Made by a program: the position numbers and the translations under genes
Part shown: piece after piece, positions 16,083-25,354 of the stretch
Layout of the letters: the number at the start of each line of letters is the position of its first letter
How positions within the stretch are numbered: position 1 is the first letter of the stretch
Source of the DNA: Spirochaetota bacterium
Lineage (GTDB): Bacteria; Spirochaetota; Spirochaetia; Treponematales; UBA12059
Assembly (NCBI GenBank): GCA_018262985.1
Contig: JADFDI010000004.1
Location: forward strand, 186,001-250,000
Direction of reading: 5' to 3'
Length of the DNA stretch: 64,000 nucleotides
Notes under the pieces: model-generated
Told to the model about the DNA's origin: nothing
The model's input: only the letters and a program-made list of their open reading frames with translations
The model's database searches: none

Positions 16083-17237
16083 GTGAAAGACCCCGCCTCC
16101 GAGCCCGTCTCCGTCCTCGTCGTCGACGACTCCGCCCTGATGCGCAACCTGATAACGCGCATCGTGGAGGGCACCCCGGGGCTCGTCGTCGCCGACCGCG
16201 CCATGAACGGGCTCTTCGCGCTCCAGAAGATCCCCAAGTGCGACCCGGACGTCATCGTGCTGGACATCGAGATGCCGGAGATGAACGGCATCGAGTTCCT
16301 CAAGGAGCGCAAGCGCCTCGGCATCGAGATTCCCGTGGTGATCCTTTCCAGCCTGGCCCGGAAAGGCGCCCAGATAACCATGGACGCGCTCGCGCTCGGC
16401 GCGGCCGACTTCCTCACCAAGCCCTCGGGGTCGGTGTCCGCCGACCTCCACACCGTCGCGCAGGAGCTCTCGCGACTGCTCCTGGTCTACGGCACCCAGT
16501 ACCGCAAGGCCCGCGGCAAGCGCGCCGCGAGCTACCGCTTCGACCTGCCGGAGAAGGCCTTCGCCTTCCCGGAGCTGCGGGGCACCAAGGACCGCCTGCC
16601 CGAGCGGAAGGTGAACGAGCGCCCCGTGCCGCTCCGCGACGGAGGCCCCGTCGACCTGGTGGCCATCGGCATCTCCACGGGCGGCCCGAACGCGTTGCGC
16701 GAGGTGCTGGCCGCCATCGATCCGGCGCTCGCCGCGCCCGTCGTGGTCGTGCAGCACATGCCTCCCGGCTTCACCGAGGAATTCGCCCGCAGCCTCGACC
16801 GCATCTGTCCCCTCGACGTGAAGGAAGCCGCCGACGGCGACCTGCTCAGGCCGGGCCGCGTGCTCATCGCCCCGGGGGACAAGCACATCCTCGTCGAGCG
16901 GAAAGCCCTGGCCGCCGTGGCTCGCCTCTCCGACGACCCAACCGTCAACGGCCACCGGCCGAGCGCGGACGTGCTGTTCGCGAGCGCCGCGAAGGAGTAC
17001 CAGAATCGCGCGCTCGGCGTCATCATGACGGGCATGGGCAGGGACGGCGCCCGCGAGCTCGCTTCGATGTACCGCGAAGGAGCCTGGACCCTCGGACAGG
17101 ACGAGGAGTCGAGCGTGGTGTACGGCATGCCGAAAGTGGCCTACGAACTCGGCGGCGTGCGCGAGCAGGTGGCGCTCAAGGATATGGCGGGGCGCATCTC
17201 GGCCATCGTGGCCGAGAGCCGCTCGTCCGGAGCCTGA
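16083..17237 (+). CDS. cheB: Chemotaxis glutamate methylesterase/deamidase response regulator
   Basis: A 384-residue two-domain protein. The receiver domain (about 1-125) has VVDDSALMR, the phospho-acceptor in VLDIEMPEMNG and LTKPSG. A linker leads to the methylesterase (about 190-380) with the catalytic Ser in GISTGGPNAL, His in VVQHMPPGFT and Asp in MTGMGRDGA. It removes the methyl groups added by CheR when phosphorylated by CheA, which is not in this window. GTG start with GGAGG upstream. Confidence 0.95.
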   Translation: MKDPASEPVSVLVVDDSALMRNLITRIVEGTPGLVVADRAMNGLFALQKIPKCDPDVIVLDIEMPEMNGIEFLKERKRLGIEIPVVILSSLARKGAQITMDALALGAADFLTKPSGSVSADLHTVAQELSRLLLVYGTQYRKARGKRAASYRFDLPEKAFAFPELRGTKDRLPERKVNERPVPLRDGGPVDLVAIGISTGGPNALREVLAAIDPALAAPVVVVQHMPPGFTEEFARSLDRICPLDVKEAADGDLLRPGRVLIAPGDKHILVERKALAAVARLSDDPTVNGHRPSADVLFASAAKEYQNRALGVIMTGMGRDGARELASMYREGAWTLGQDEESSVVYGMPKVAYELGGVREQVALKDMAGRISAIVAESRSSGA

Positions 17238-17438
17238 GGGCCGCGGGCCGGTCCCACGCATTCGAAGGGGTCGCCGAGCCCCGGTCGTTGCCTTCTCCCG
17301 TGCGTCTTACTATTTTAATCAGAATTAACGGCGCCGACGGGACGCGGGAGCGGCCTGTATGGACGGTTGACCGGAGGCCGCGCCTCCGGAAGCGGCCCGA
17401 AGCTCCCCCGGGTTCTCATGCGCCGCAGGAGGCGAACC

Positions 17439-17627
17439 ATGGCCCGACAGGCGTACCGATGCAAGCATTGCGGCGACGAGAAAGTGCTGGAAGCGGGAAC
17501 CCCGATTCCCGATTGTTGCGGCGAGCGGATGTCACCGATACCGCTCGAGGATTGCACCCACCCCTTCAGCGCCGAAGGCGCCCGCGTATCCACCGTCGAC
17601 GAAGCCTGCGACGAGGGCGTCAGGTAG
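17439..17627 (+). CDS. Small desulforedoxin-like zinc/iron-binding protein
   Basis: A 62-residue protein, ATG 17439 behind AGGAGG. YRCKHCGDEKVLEAG followed by CCGERM is the desulforedoxin/desulfoferrodoxin N-terminal metal site (Cys 9, 12, 28 and 29), which binds one Fe or Zn. The rest is unlike known domains. Its last nine codons including the stop (EACDEGVR) are repeated twice downstream in a 97-bp tandem array. Role unknown; perhaps a small redox protein. Confidence 0.7.
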   Translation: MARQAYRCKHCGDEKVLEAGTPIPDCCGERMSPIPLEDCTHPFSAEGARVSTVDEACDEGVR

Positions 17628-17851
17628 CACCGCCCCTTCGAACGGCAGGGATGGTCGCGGAAGCCAAGGCTTCCGCGCCGCGACGCCCGCGTCGCGCGAA
17701 GCCTGCGACGAGGGAGTCAGGTAGCACCGCTCCTTCGAACGGCAGGGATGATCGCGGAAGCCAAGGCTTCCGCGCCGCGACTCCCGCGTCGCGCGAGGCC
17801 TGCGACGAGGGAGTCAGGTAGCACCGCTCCTTTGAATGGCAGGGATGATGG
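17601..17851 (+). repeat. 97-bp tandem repeats carrying copies of the upstream gene's last codons
   Basis: Units begin at 17601, 17698 and 17795, exactly 97 bases apart; the third is partial and runs into a terminator hairpin. Each starts with the reading frame EACDEGVR-stop (27 bases), differing only at synonymous third positions (GGC/GGA, GAA/GAG). The rest of each unit has hairpins at 17658-17677 (GCGGAAGCC arms) and GCGACGC/GCGTCGC. The motif GGGATGGTCGCGG or GGGATGATCGCGG precedes the first hairpin. Confidence 0.9.
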
Positions 17852-17898
17852 CGGAAGCCCCGGATTCGAGGAGTCGGACCTCGAACCCGGGGCTTCGC
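17851..17898. terminator. Long hairpin between convergent zinc-ribbon and nifU genes
   Basis: An inverted repeat of about 20 bp with one or two mismatches, arms 17851-17871 and 17879-17898, loop of seven bases (AGTCGGA). It lies between convergent genes, so it probably terminates both. No clear T-run follows on either strand. Confidence 0.6.
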
Positions 17899-17917
17899 GT
17901 TGGCTGACGGGAGCGGA

Positions 17918-18145
17918 TCAGAGGGCCTGGTTGACCTCGCTGATCTCGGGAATGACTTTCTTGATGTAGTTCTCGACGCCCTGCTTGAGGGTGAAGGTGG
18001 CCATGGGACAGCTGCCGCAGGCGCCGGTCAGGCGCACCGTGACCTTGCCGCCCTCTTCCAGCGAAACGAATTCGATGTCCCCGCCGTCGGCCTGCAGCGA
18101 GGGGCGGACTTCCTCTATGGCTTTCCGGACGCGTTCTTCCAGCAT
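17918..18145 (-). CDS. NifU-like (C-terminal domain) iron-sulfur scaffold protein
   Basis: A 75-residue stand-alone NifU C-terminal domain: RPSLQADGGDIEFVSLEE and the cluster-binding CGSCPMATFTLKQGVE (CxxC). It assembles or carries a 4Fe-4S cluster for delivery to apoproteins. ATG 18145 has AGAGG upstream and gives the usual start; a longer in-frame version to 18187 lacks support. It shares a 148-base divergent promoter region with parA. Confidence 0.9.
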   Translation of the reverse strand: MLEERVRKAIEEVRPSLQADGGDIEFVSLEEGGKVTVRLTGACGSCPMATFTLKQGVENYIKKVIPEISEVNQAL

Positions 18146-18293
18146 TGGATACCTCTCGAGGGGGAATTTAGCGCCCGCCGCCCGCACGGGTCAAGCGAGG
18201 GTCCGACGCCCGGGCGCTTCGCTCCCCGATCGCTAGCCGCCCGCTTGCCGAGCATGCTAGACTGACGAACCTCCCGAACCGGAAGGACGCTCC

Positions 18294-19067
18294 ATGGGCC
18301 GAATAATAGTCTTCGTCAACCAGAAAGGCGGCGTCGGCAAGACCACCTCCGCCATCAACCTCGGCGCCTACCTGGCGCTCGCGGGAAAGCGCACCCTCCT
18401 CGTCGACTTCGACCCGCAAGCCAACCTCACGAGCGGCGTCGGCGGCGCGGGCGCCTCGAAAGGCATCTACGAAGTCATCGCCTCCGGCCTCCCGATCAAG
18501 GACGCCATCGTCGCGACCAAGGTGAAGGACCTCCACCTGGTCCCGTCCTCCATCGACCTCTCGGGCGCCACCGTCGAGCTCGTCGACAAGGAGGACCGCA
18601 ACGACTACCTGAAGCGCGTCCTCGAAAGCATCCGGAGCGAGTACGACTTCATCCTGATTGACTGCCCGCCCTCGCTCGGCATCCTGACCCTGAACGGCCT
18701 CATGGCCGCCGACGAGGTCCTGGTGCCGCTGCAGTGCGAGTACTTCGCGCTCGAGGGCCTTTCCCTCATCCTCCAGACCGTCCAGCTGGTCCAGAAAGGG
18801 ATGAACCCGCGGCTACGCATCGGGGGCATCCTCTTCACCATGTACGACTCCCGCACCCGGCTCGCCCAGGACGTGGTCCAGCAGGTGACCGAATACTTCA
18901 AGGACAAAGTGTTCCGAACCATCGTGCCTCGCAACGTAAGGCTCTCCGAGGCGCCGAGCCACGGCGTGCCCATCTGCCTCTACGACCCCGGCTGCATCGG
19001 CGCCCGCTCCTACGAGAAGCTGGCGACCGAGCTCCTCGCGCGCGACGCCCCGGGCGGGGCAGCCTGA
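18294..19067 (+). CDS. parA: Chromosome-partitioning ATPase ParA/Soj
   Basis: A 257-residue P-loop ATPase with the deviant Walker A NQKGGVGKTTSAINLGA, LLVDFDPQANLTSG (Walker A') and DFILIDCPPSLG (Walker B). The short N-terminus without an HTH is typical of chromosomal Soj. With ParB it segregates the origin region. ATG is preceded by GGAAGG. parB overlaps the stop as TGATG. Confidence 0.95.
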   Translation: MGRIIVFVNQKGGVGKTTSAINLGAYLALAGKRTLLVDFDPQANLTSGVGGAGASKGIYEVIASGLPIKDAIVATKVKDLHLVPSSIDLSGATVELVDKEDRNDYLKRVLESIRSEYDFILIDCPPSLGILTLNGLMAADEVLVPLQCEYFALEGLSLILQTVQLVQKGMNPRLRIGGILFTMYDSRTRLAQDVVQQVTEYFKDKVFRTIVPRNVRLSEAPSHGVPICLYDPGCIGARSYEKLATELLARDAPGGAA

Positions 19068-19996
19068 TGGCCGCCAAGCAGTTCGGCCTCGGCAAGGGCC
19101 TCGGCGCCCTGATTCCCGACAACGTCATGGAACCGCCAAGCGCTCCGCCCGTCCAGGGCGAGTTGACCGGCGCTCCCGGCACGGCCGAGCCGCGCGGCGA
19201 CGGCGTCCGCTCCGTGCCCCTGAAGCGCGTCGCCCCGAACCCCGGCCAGCCCCGCAAGAGCTTCTCGGACGAAGGGCTCGCGGAGCTCGCGGAGTCGATC
19301 AAGCTGCACGGCGTGATCCAGCCCCTCATCGTCGAGGACGACGGGGCGGGCGGCTTCCGCATCGTGGCCGGCGAGCGCCGCTGGCGGGCCTGCGGCATCG
19401 CGGGCCTCAAGGACGTGCCGGTCATCGTCCGCTCCTACTCCGACGAGAAGCGCCTCGAGATAGCCTTGATCGAGAACGTCCAGCGCGAGGACCTGAATCC
19501 GGTGGAGGAAGCCGAGGCCTACAAGGCCCTGATGTCCCTGACCGGCTGCACGCAGGAGGAGGCCGCGGCCAAGGTCGGCAAAAGCCGGCCCGCGGTCGCG
19601 AACGCGCTCCGCATCCTCAAGCTGCCCGCCGAAGCCCTCCAGTCGGTGCGCGACGGCGCGCTCTCCGCGGGGCACGCCAAGGCCCTGCTCATGGCGCTTA
19701 ACCCCGCGGACCAGATACTCCTCGCGCGCCGCTGCGTCGAGGAAAACCTCAACGTCAGGCAAGCCGAGAGTCTCGCGCAGGAGCTCAATAAAGGCCACAA
19801 GGGCCCCTCCCACCCGAAAGCCGCGGAGCACGCGCCCAAACGGCTCGACCCCGACCTGGCCGCCGTCGAGCAGCGACTGATCGGCCTCCTCGGCACCAAG
19901 GTCTCCATCAAGGGCGACGCATCGAAGGGCTCAATCCTGATCGAGTACTTCAGCTCCGAGGACCTCGACCGCATCTACGAGATCATCAACGGCTAG
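19067..19996 (+). CDS. parB: Chromosome-partitioning protein ParB/Spo0J
   Basis: A 309-residue DNA-binding CTPase clamp. The short N-terminal GLGKGLGALIP contacts ParA. The core has the CTP/arginine patch GERRWRA and ENVQREDLNPVEEAEAY, the helix-turn-helix QEEAAAKVGKSRPAVANALR binds parS, and the C-terminus dimerises (residues about 265-309). Residues 245-262 form a His/Lys-rich linker. I found no parS-like palindrome in the window. Confidence 0.95.
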   Translation: MAAKQFGLGKGLGALIPDNVMEPPSAPPVQGELTGAPGTAEPRGDGVRSVPLKRVAPNPGQPRKSFSDEGLAELAESIKLHGVIQPLIVEDDGAGGFRIVAGERRWRACGIAGLKDVPVIVRSYSDEKRLEIALIENVQREDLNPVEEAEAYKALMSLTGCTQEEAAAKVGKSRPAVANALRILKLPAEALQSVRDGALSAGHAKALLMALNPADQILLARRCVEENLNVRQAESLAQELNKGHKGPSHPKAAEHAPKRLDPDLAAVEQRLIGLLGTKVSIKGDASKGSILIEYFSSEDLDRIYEIING

Positions 19997-20030
19997 GCGC
20001 CAAAGCGCTCCGCGCCCTGGCGGCGACATG

Positions 20031-20182
20031 CGCGAAGCGGGGCGCGCGAACAGCGCGCCCTCACAAGAAATCGACGAAGCGCATAGCGCTTCGTCGCCGC
20101 GAGGGGCGCGAAGCAGGGCGCGCGAGCAGCGCGCCCTATCGGATAATCGACGAAGGGCGACGCCCTTCGTCGCCGCGAGGGG
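20031..20182. repeat. Two 76-bp tandem repeats with covarying hairpins, parB-eno gap
   Basis: Copies at 20031-20106 and 20107-20182. Each has a hairpin GGGCGCGC/GCGCGCCC and a second hairpin whose stems differ between copies but stay self-complementary: CGAAGCGC/GCGCTTCG in the first, CGAAGGGC/GCCCTTCG in the second. They end in GCGAGGGGC, which pairs with the GCCCCTCGC just downstream. This fills most of the 290-base gap between parB and the eno promoter. Confidence 0.85.
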
Positions 20183-20201
20183 CGCTTCGCGCCCCTCGCG
20201 C

Positions 20202-21895
<1,694 letters not shown>

Positions 21896-21896
21896 C

Positions 21897-21927
21897 GGCC
21901 GCCCTTTCGGGGGCGGCCCCTTTTTTT
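21897..21927 (+). terminator. Intrinsic terminator of eno
   Basis: GGCCGCCC, loop TTTC, GGGGGCGGCC, followed at once by seven to eight T residues. It is the best Rho-independent terminator in the window. It lies about 310 bases after the eno stop codon, so the duplicated gene ends would be transcribed as part of the eno mRNA. Confidence 0.88.
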
Positions 21928-21960
21928 ACCGGATCCGGGCGTCTCCCTCGCGCGCCAGGG

Positions 21961-22149
21961 ATGAGGCGGTCGCGGTCCGCGACCACTACAATCCTTTCCT
22001 TACCGAAAGCGCGCGAAGCGCGCATGAGGCGGTCGCGATCCGCGACCACTACAATCCTTTCCTTACCGAAAGCGCGCGAAGCGCGCATGAGGCGGTCGCG
22101 GTCCGCGACCACTACAATCCTTTCCCTACCGAAAGCGCGCGAAGCGCGC
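21961..22149. repeat. 63-bp tandem repeat, three copies
   Basis: Copies start at 21961, 22024 and 22087, almost identical. Each contains two short hairpins, GGTCGCG/CGCGACC and GCGCGC-GAA-GCGCGC, joined by a unique stretch with ACTACAATCC. Because 63 is divisible by three, the minus strand stays open across the array, but the reading frame shows no sign of being a gene. Confidence 0.9.
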
Positions 22150-22239
22150 ATGGCGTGCCACGCGATGCCCCGACCGGAGCTCGGGTACGTCATGGATGAC
22201 GACGATGCGATCGTTGACGCGAATTCCTCTGGGCTCCCG

Positions 22240-22480
22240 GCGGAGCGGCCGTCGATTTCCTCGAAATGGCGGTCGAAGGTGAGCAGGCGGGCGCCGTGCT
22301 CCATCCTTTGGAAGAGCGCCGAAAGCCTCAGCCTTCGGCGCCGTCCGACGCGAAGCGTCGGCGAACGATCCGGACGTCGGCGACGGGGACGGAGCGCCCC
22401 TTCTTTCGGAGCGCTCGCTTGATCCGCGCGAACCATTCGGCGGCGGAGTCGCTTACCGGAACGAGCGGCGTCCGCGGCCT
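22240..22480 (-). pseudogene. Remnant of a PIN-domain (VapC-like) toxin split by a hairpin insert
   Basis: On the minus strand, LVPVSDSAAEWFARIKRAL then KKGRSVPVADVRI matches the middle of a PIN domain. In another frame ALFQRMEHGARLLTFDRHFE then EIDG matches its end. They would join into one normal domain if about 47 bases (about 22316-22362) made of two short hairpins were removed. The N-terminal catalytic Asp region is absent. No antitoxin gene is visible beside it, so this is a decayed fragment. Confidence 0.6.
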
Positions 22481-22540
22481 CGAACGGAAGATTCGACCCT
22501 CGGCCGCCGTCCGCGCTACAATGGCCTCCGGAGGCGCTGC

Positions 22541-23737
22541 ATGAAGGGCTCGTTCACGTTCGACCGGAAGGACAGGGAGGCGCTCGTCGCGTTCGCCGCG
22601 GAGCTGGTGGCCGTCGAGAGCCCCTCGGGGCGCGAGGAACGCGCCATCCGCCTCGTCGCGGAGCGGATGCGCGCGCTCGGCTACGACGAGGTCCGGATCG
22701 ACGGCTTCGGCAACGTCCTCGGACGCATCGGTTCCGGCGGCCGGACCGTCCTGTTCGACTCGCACGCGGACACGGTCGGCGTCGACGACGCCGGGCTCTG
22801 GGCCGCGCCGCCCTTCTCCGGAACGGTGCGCGACGGCTTCCTCCGGGGACGCGGCTCGGTCGACATGAAGTCGGGGGCGGCCGCCTCGATATACGCCGCC
22901 GCGCTCGCGGCGCGCGCGGGCTGGACCGATGGGAACACCGTCCTCGTCTCGTGCACCTGCCTCGAGGAGGACTGCGACGGCGAGAACCTGCGCCACCTCT
23001 TCCGCGAGTTCGGCCTCCGGCCGGACGCCTGCGTGGTCTGCGAACCTTCCTCGAACAGGATCATGACCGGTCACAAGGGCAAGGCGCAGGTCGTCGTCCG
23101 CTCGGAAGGCCTGTCCGCGCACGGGGCCGCCCCGGAGAAGGGCGTCAACGCGGTGTACCCGATGGCCAAGGTGATCGAACGCGTCGAGCGGCGGAACCTC
23201 GAGCTTTCGGAGGGCCCGGCGCCCCGCGGGACCCTCGCGCTGACGCGGATCGCGAGCGAGGCCGTCTCGCTCAACGCGGTGCCGTCGGCGTGCGAGCTCT
23301 ACCTGGACCGGCGCCTCGCGCCCGGCGAGAGCGAGGAAGCGGTCAGGGCGGAATTCGACGCGCTCGTCGAGGGCACGGGGGCTCGCTGGGAACCCGGCAC
23401 GCTCCGCCGGAAAACCTGGACTGGCCTCGAGGTCGAGTACGTCCCCTTCCACGCGGCCTGGCGGCTCCCGGACGACGCGCCGCTCGCGCTGGCTTTCACG
23501 GCGGCGCGCGCCGAGGTCCTCGGACCGGACGGGCGCGGCTTCGGATTCTGGGACTTCAGCACGAACGCCGTGTCGACCGTGCGGCTGGGCATCCCCACCA
23601 TAGGCTTCGGCCCCGGCGACTTCGCGCTCGCGCACATGCGCGACGAGCGCTGCCCGGTCGCCGAGATCGAGGCCGCCTGCGAGGTCTACGCGCGCGCGAT
23701 CCGGAACCTGTTCCGGGCGGGAGGGGAGGAGCGATGA
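22541..23737 (+). CDS. M20-family metallohydrolase, YgeY-like
   Basis: A 398-residue zinc amidohydrolase. VESPSGREERAIR starts the fold; FDSHADTVGVDD and GRGSVDMKSG carry zinc ligands, CTCLEEDCDG the catalytic Glu, and AHMRDERCP ends the metal site. A dimerisation domain with SEGLSAHGAAPEKGVNAVYP is inserted (about 185-300). The DFSTNAVSTVRLGIPTIGFG block is typical of the YgeY branch, linked in some bacteria to selenium or carbamoyl-amino-acid metabolism; the substrate here is unknown. TACAAT at 22517-22522 and CCGGAGG precede the ATG. Confidence 0.85.
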   Translation: MKGSFTFDRKDREALVAFAAELVAVESPSGREERAIRLVAERMRALGYDEVRIDGFGNVLGRIGSGGRTVLFDSHADTVGVDDAGLWAAPPFSGTVRDGFLRGRGSVDMKSGAAASIYAAALAARAGWTDGNTVLVSCTCLEEDCDGENLRHLFREFGLRPDACVVCEPSSNRIMTGHKGKAQVVVRSEGLSAHGAAPEKGVNAVYPMAKVIERVERRNLELSEGPAPRGTLALTRIASEAVSLNAVPSACELYLDRRLAPGESEEAVRAEFDALVEGTGARWEPGTLRRKTWTGLEVEYVPFHAAWRLPDDAPLALAFTAARAEVLGPDGRGFGFWDFSTNAVSTVRLGIPTIGFGPGDFALAHMRDERCPVAEIEAACEVYARAIRNLFRAGGEER

Positions 23738-24006
23738 GCGAAGGCGAAAGCGCCGCGGAGCGCGGGAAGAGGCTCGCGGGGGAGGCGGCGCTCAAGGAAA
23801 CGATCCGCCTGATCCGCCTGGCTCGGAAGCACTGGGACGCGCACGAGAACCTGGCCTGCCGCCGCGAGCGCGACCGCGCGCTGGCGCTCTACGCCACGCT
23901 CTCCAAGCCCCTGAAGGACGGGATCCCGCAGGAGCTCCGCGTCTGGCTCCGCTACCGCAGCGAGAAATACTTCGGCGAGGGAAGGACGAAGCCGCGCAAA
24001 GGCTGA
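23734..24006 (+). CDS. Small charged protein of unknown function
   Basis: A 90-residue helical, Arg/Lys/Glu-rich protein whose ATG overlaps the M20 stop codon (ATGA) behind GGGAGGGGAGG, so it is very likely translated. Its middle, HENLACRRERDRALALYATL, looks like one TPR-like helical pair. I do not recognise a family. It is followed by a hairpin. Confidence 0.65.
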   Translation: MSEGESAAERGKRLAGEAALKETIRLIRLARKHWDAHENLACRRERDRALALYATLSKPLKDGIPQELRVWLRYRSEKYFGEGRTKPRKG

Positions 24007-24014
24007 CGGGGGGC

Positions 24015-24056
24015 GGGGCCGGACTCGGAGCGGCGGCACGCCGCGCGTCCGGCCCC
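24015..24056 (+). terminator. Hairpin after the M20 operon
   Basis: GGGGCCGGAC (24015-24024) pairs perfectly with GTCCGGCCCC (24047-24056), with a smaller CGGCG/CGCCG stem inside. It lies nine bases after the stop codon and probably ends the M20 transcript, although no T-run follows. Confidence 0.5.
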
Positions 24057-24100
24057 GACGAGCCCCGGCGGTCCGCCACCCGCGCTTGCCCGCGGACGGG

Positions 24101-24150
24101 ATCGCCGCGAAGCGCTTCGCGCGCTTGCCCGCGAAGCGCTTCGCGGCGAT
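24101..24150. repeat. Perfect 21-bp inverted repeat upstream of the acyltransferase
   Basis: Arms 24101-24121 and 24130-24150 are exact complements around an eight-base loop (CGCTTGCC). Each arm itself contains the palindrome CGCGAAGCGCTTCGCG. It lies 19 bases before the chosen start codon, so it would form a very stable hairpin in the leader or act as a protein-binding site. Confidence 0.85.
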
Positions 24151-24169
24151 ACTGGCCCGCGGAGGCACC

Positions 24170-25354
24170 GTGGAAACCAGCAGCCGCCCCCGGAAAAGCG
24201 CCGCCGACCGCGGCTCGGAAATCGCCCTCTCGATCCTGAGGCCCTTCGTAGAGCTCTGGATGCGCGTCGTGGCGCGGCGCATCGACGTGGTCGACCCGCG
24301 CGTGGACTTCCGGCGGAAGGAACCTTTCATCCTCGTGGCGAACCATACCTTCGCGATGGACGTGGTCCACGTGCCCATGCCCTTCCGGATCACGCCGCAC
24401 ATCGTCGCGAGCCGCGACCTCTTCGTGCACCCCTTCGAGCGCTTCGTCATCACCCGGATCGCGCGCTGCATCATGGCGCCCAAGGGCGGCGGCGACGTGC
24501 GCACCGTCCGCGAGCTCTTCTCGGCCCTCGAGCGGGGCTATCCCGTCCTCGTGTTCCCCGAGGGCGACATCACCTTCTCCGGCGAGACCGGTCCGGTCGA
24601 GCGCGGCATCGCGGTGCTGGCGAAGAAGGCCGGCCTCGACGTGATAGCCTGCCGGGTGGCGGGCGGCCATCTCTCGTCGCCGCGCTGGGCGACGGCGCCG
24701 CGTAAGAACCGGACCATCGAGCTGCGCTACGAAATGGTGATGAGCGCGGAGGAGGTCCGCGCCGCATCGCCGCGCGAGGTCGCGGCGGCCATCGAAAGGG
24801 CCCTGTACCTCAACGACTTCGAGCGGCAGAAAGAACTCATGATTCCGCGGCCGGGCGCGCGCCTCGCCGAGGGCCTCGACGACCTCCTCTACGCCTGCCC
24901 GGAATGCGGCGCGTTCCATTCGCTCGAGGCGAAGGGAAACGGACTGCGGTGCCGGAACTGCGGCGCCTCGGGAGCCCTCGACGAGTACGGCTTCCTCCAC
25001 GGCTTCCGCTTCGAGGACACCGTGGCCTGGGACCGCTGGCAGCGGACGCTCGACGCGGAACTGGCGGCGACCGCGTTCGCTTCGCCCGGCTTCCTCGCGG
25101 CCAACGACTACGAGGTCTTGAAACGCCGCGAGATCGGGCCGGTGGAGGCCGCCTGGCGGAACGGGGCCCTCGAACTGCGCGGCGCGCTCGACGCCCGCCT
25201 GCCCGCGGCGGAGCTCAAGGGCGTGGGATTGACCATGCGCTCGACGCTCAACTTCACGCACGCGGGCGTCGACTACGTGCTCACGCTGGAACGCAAGGCG
25301 CCCGCCTTCCTGCGCGCCTGCCTGGCGGCGGCCGCGGCGGGAGCGGGGGCGTGA
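24170..25354 (+). CDS. PlsC-type acyltransferase with C-terminal zinc ribbon
   Basis: A 394-residue protein. The acyltransferase domain has ILVANHTFAMDVVH (NHxxxxD variant of the catalytic HxxxxD) and VLVFPEGDITFSGE, typical of 1-acylglycerol-3-phosphate acyltransferases. From about residue 242 there is a zinc ribbon (CPECGAFHSL, CRNCGA) and an uncharacterised C-terminal domain. I chose GTG 24170 with GGAGG seven bases upstream; an earlier in-frame ATG at 24086 would force translation through the 21-bp inverted repeat. The next gene overlaps by GTGA. Confidence 0.8.
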   Translation: METSSRPRKSAADRGSEIALSILRPFVELWMRVVARRIDVVDPRVDFRRKEPFILVANHTFAMDVVHVPMPFRITPHIVASRDLFVHPFERFVITRIARCIMAPKGGGDVRTVRELFSALERGYPVLVFPEGDITFSGETGPVERGIAVLAKKAGLDVIACRVAGGHLSSPRWATAPRKNRTIELRYEMVMSAEEVRAASPREVAAAIERALYLNDFERQKELMIPRPGARLAEGLDDLLYACPECGAFHSLEAKGNGLRCRNCGASGALDEYGFLHGFRFEDTVAWDRWQRTLDAELAATAFASPGFLAANDYEVLKRREIGPVEAAWRNGALELRGALDARLPAAELKGVGLTMRSTLNFTHAGVDYVLTLERKAPAFLRACLAAAAAGAGA

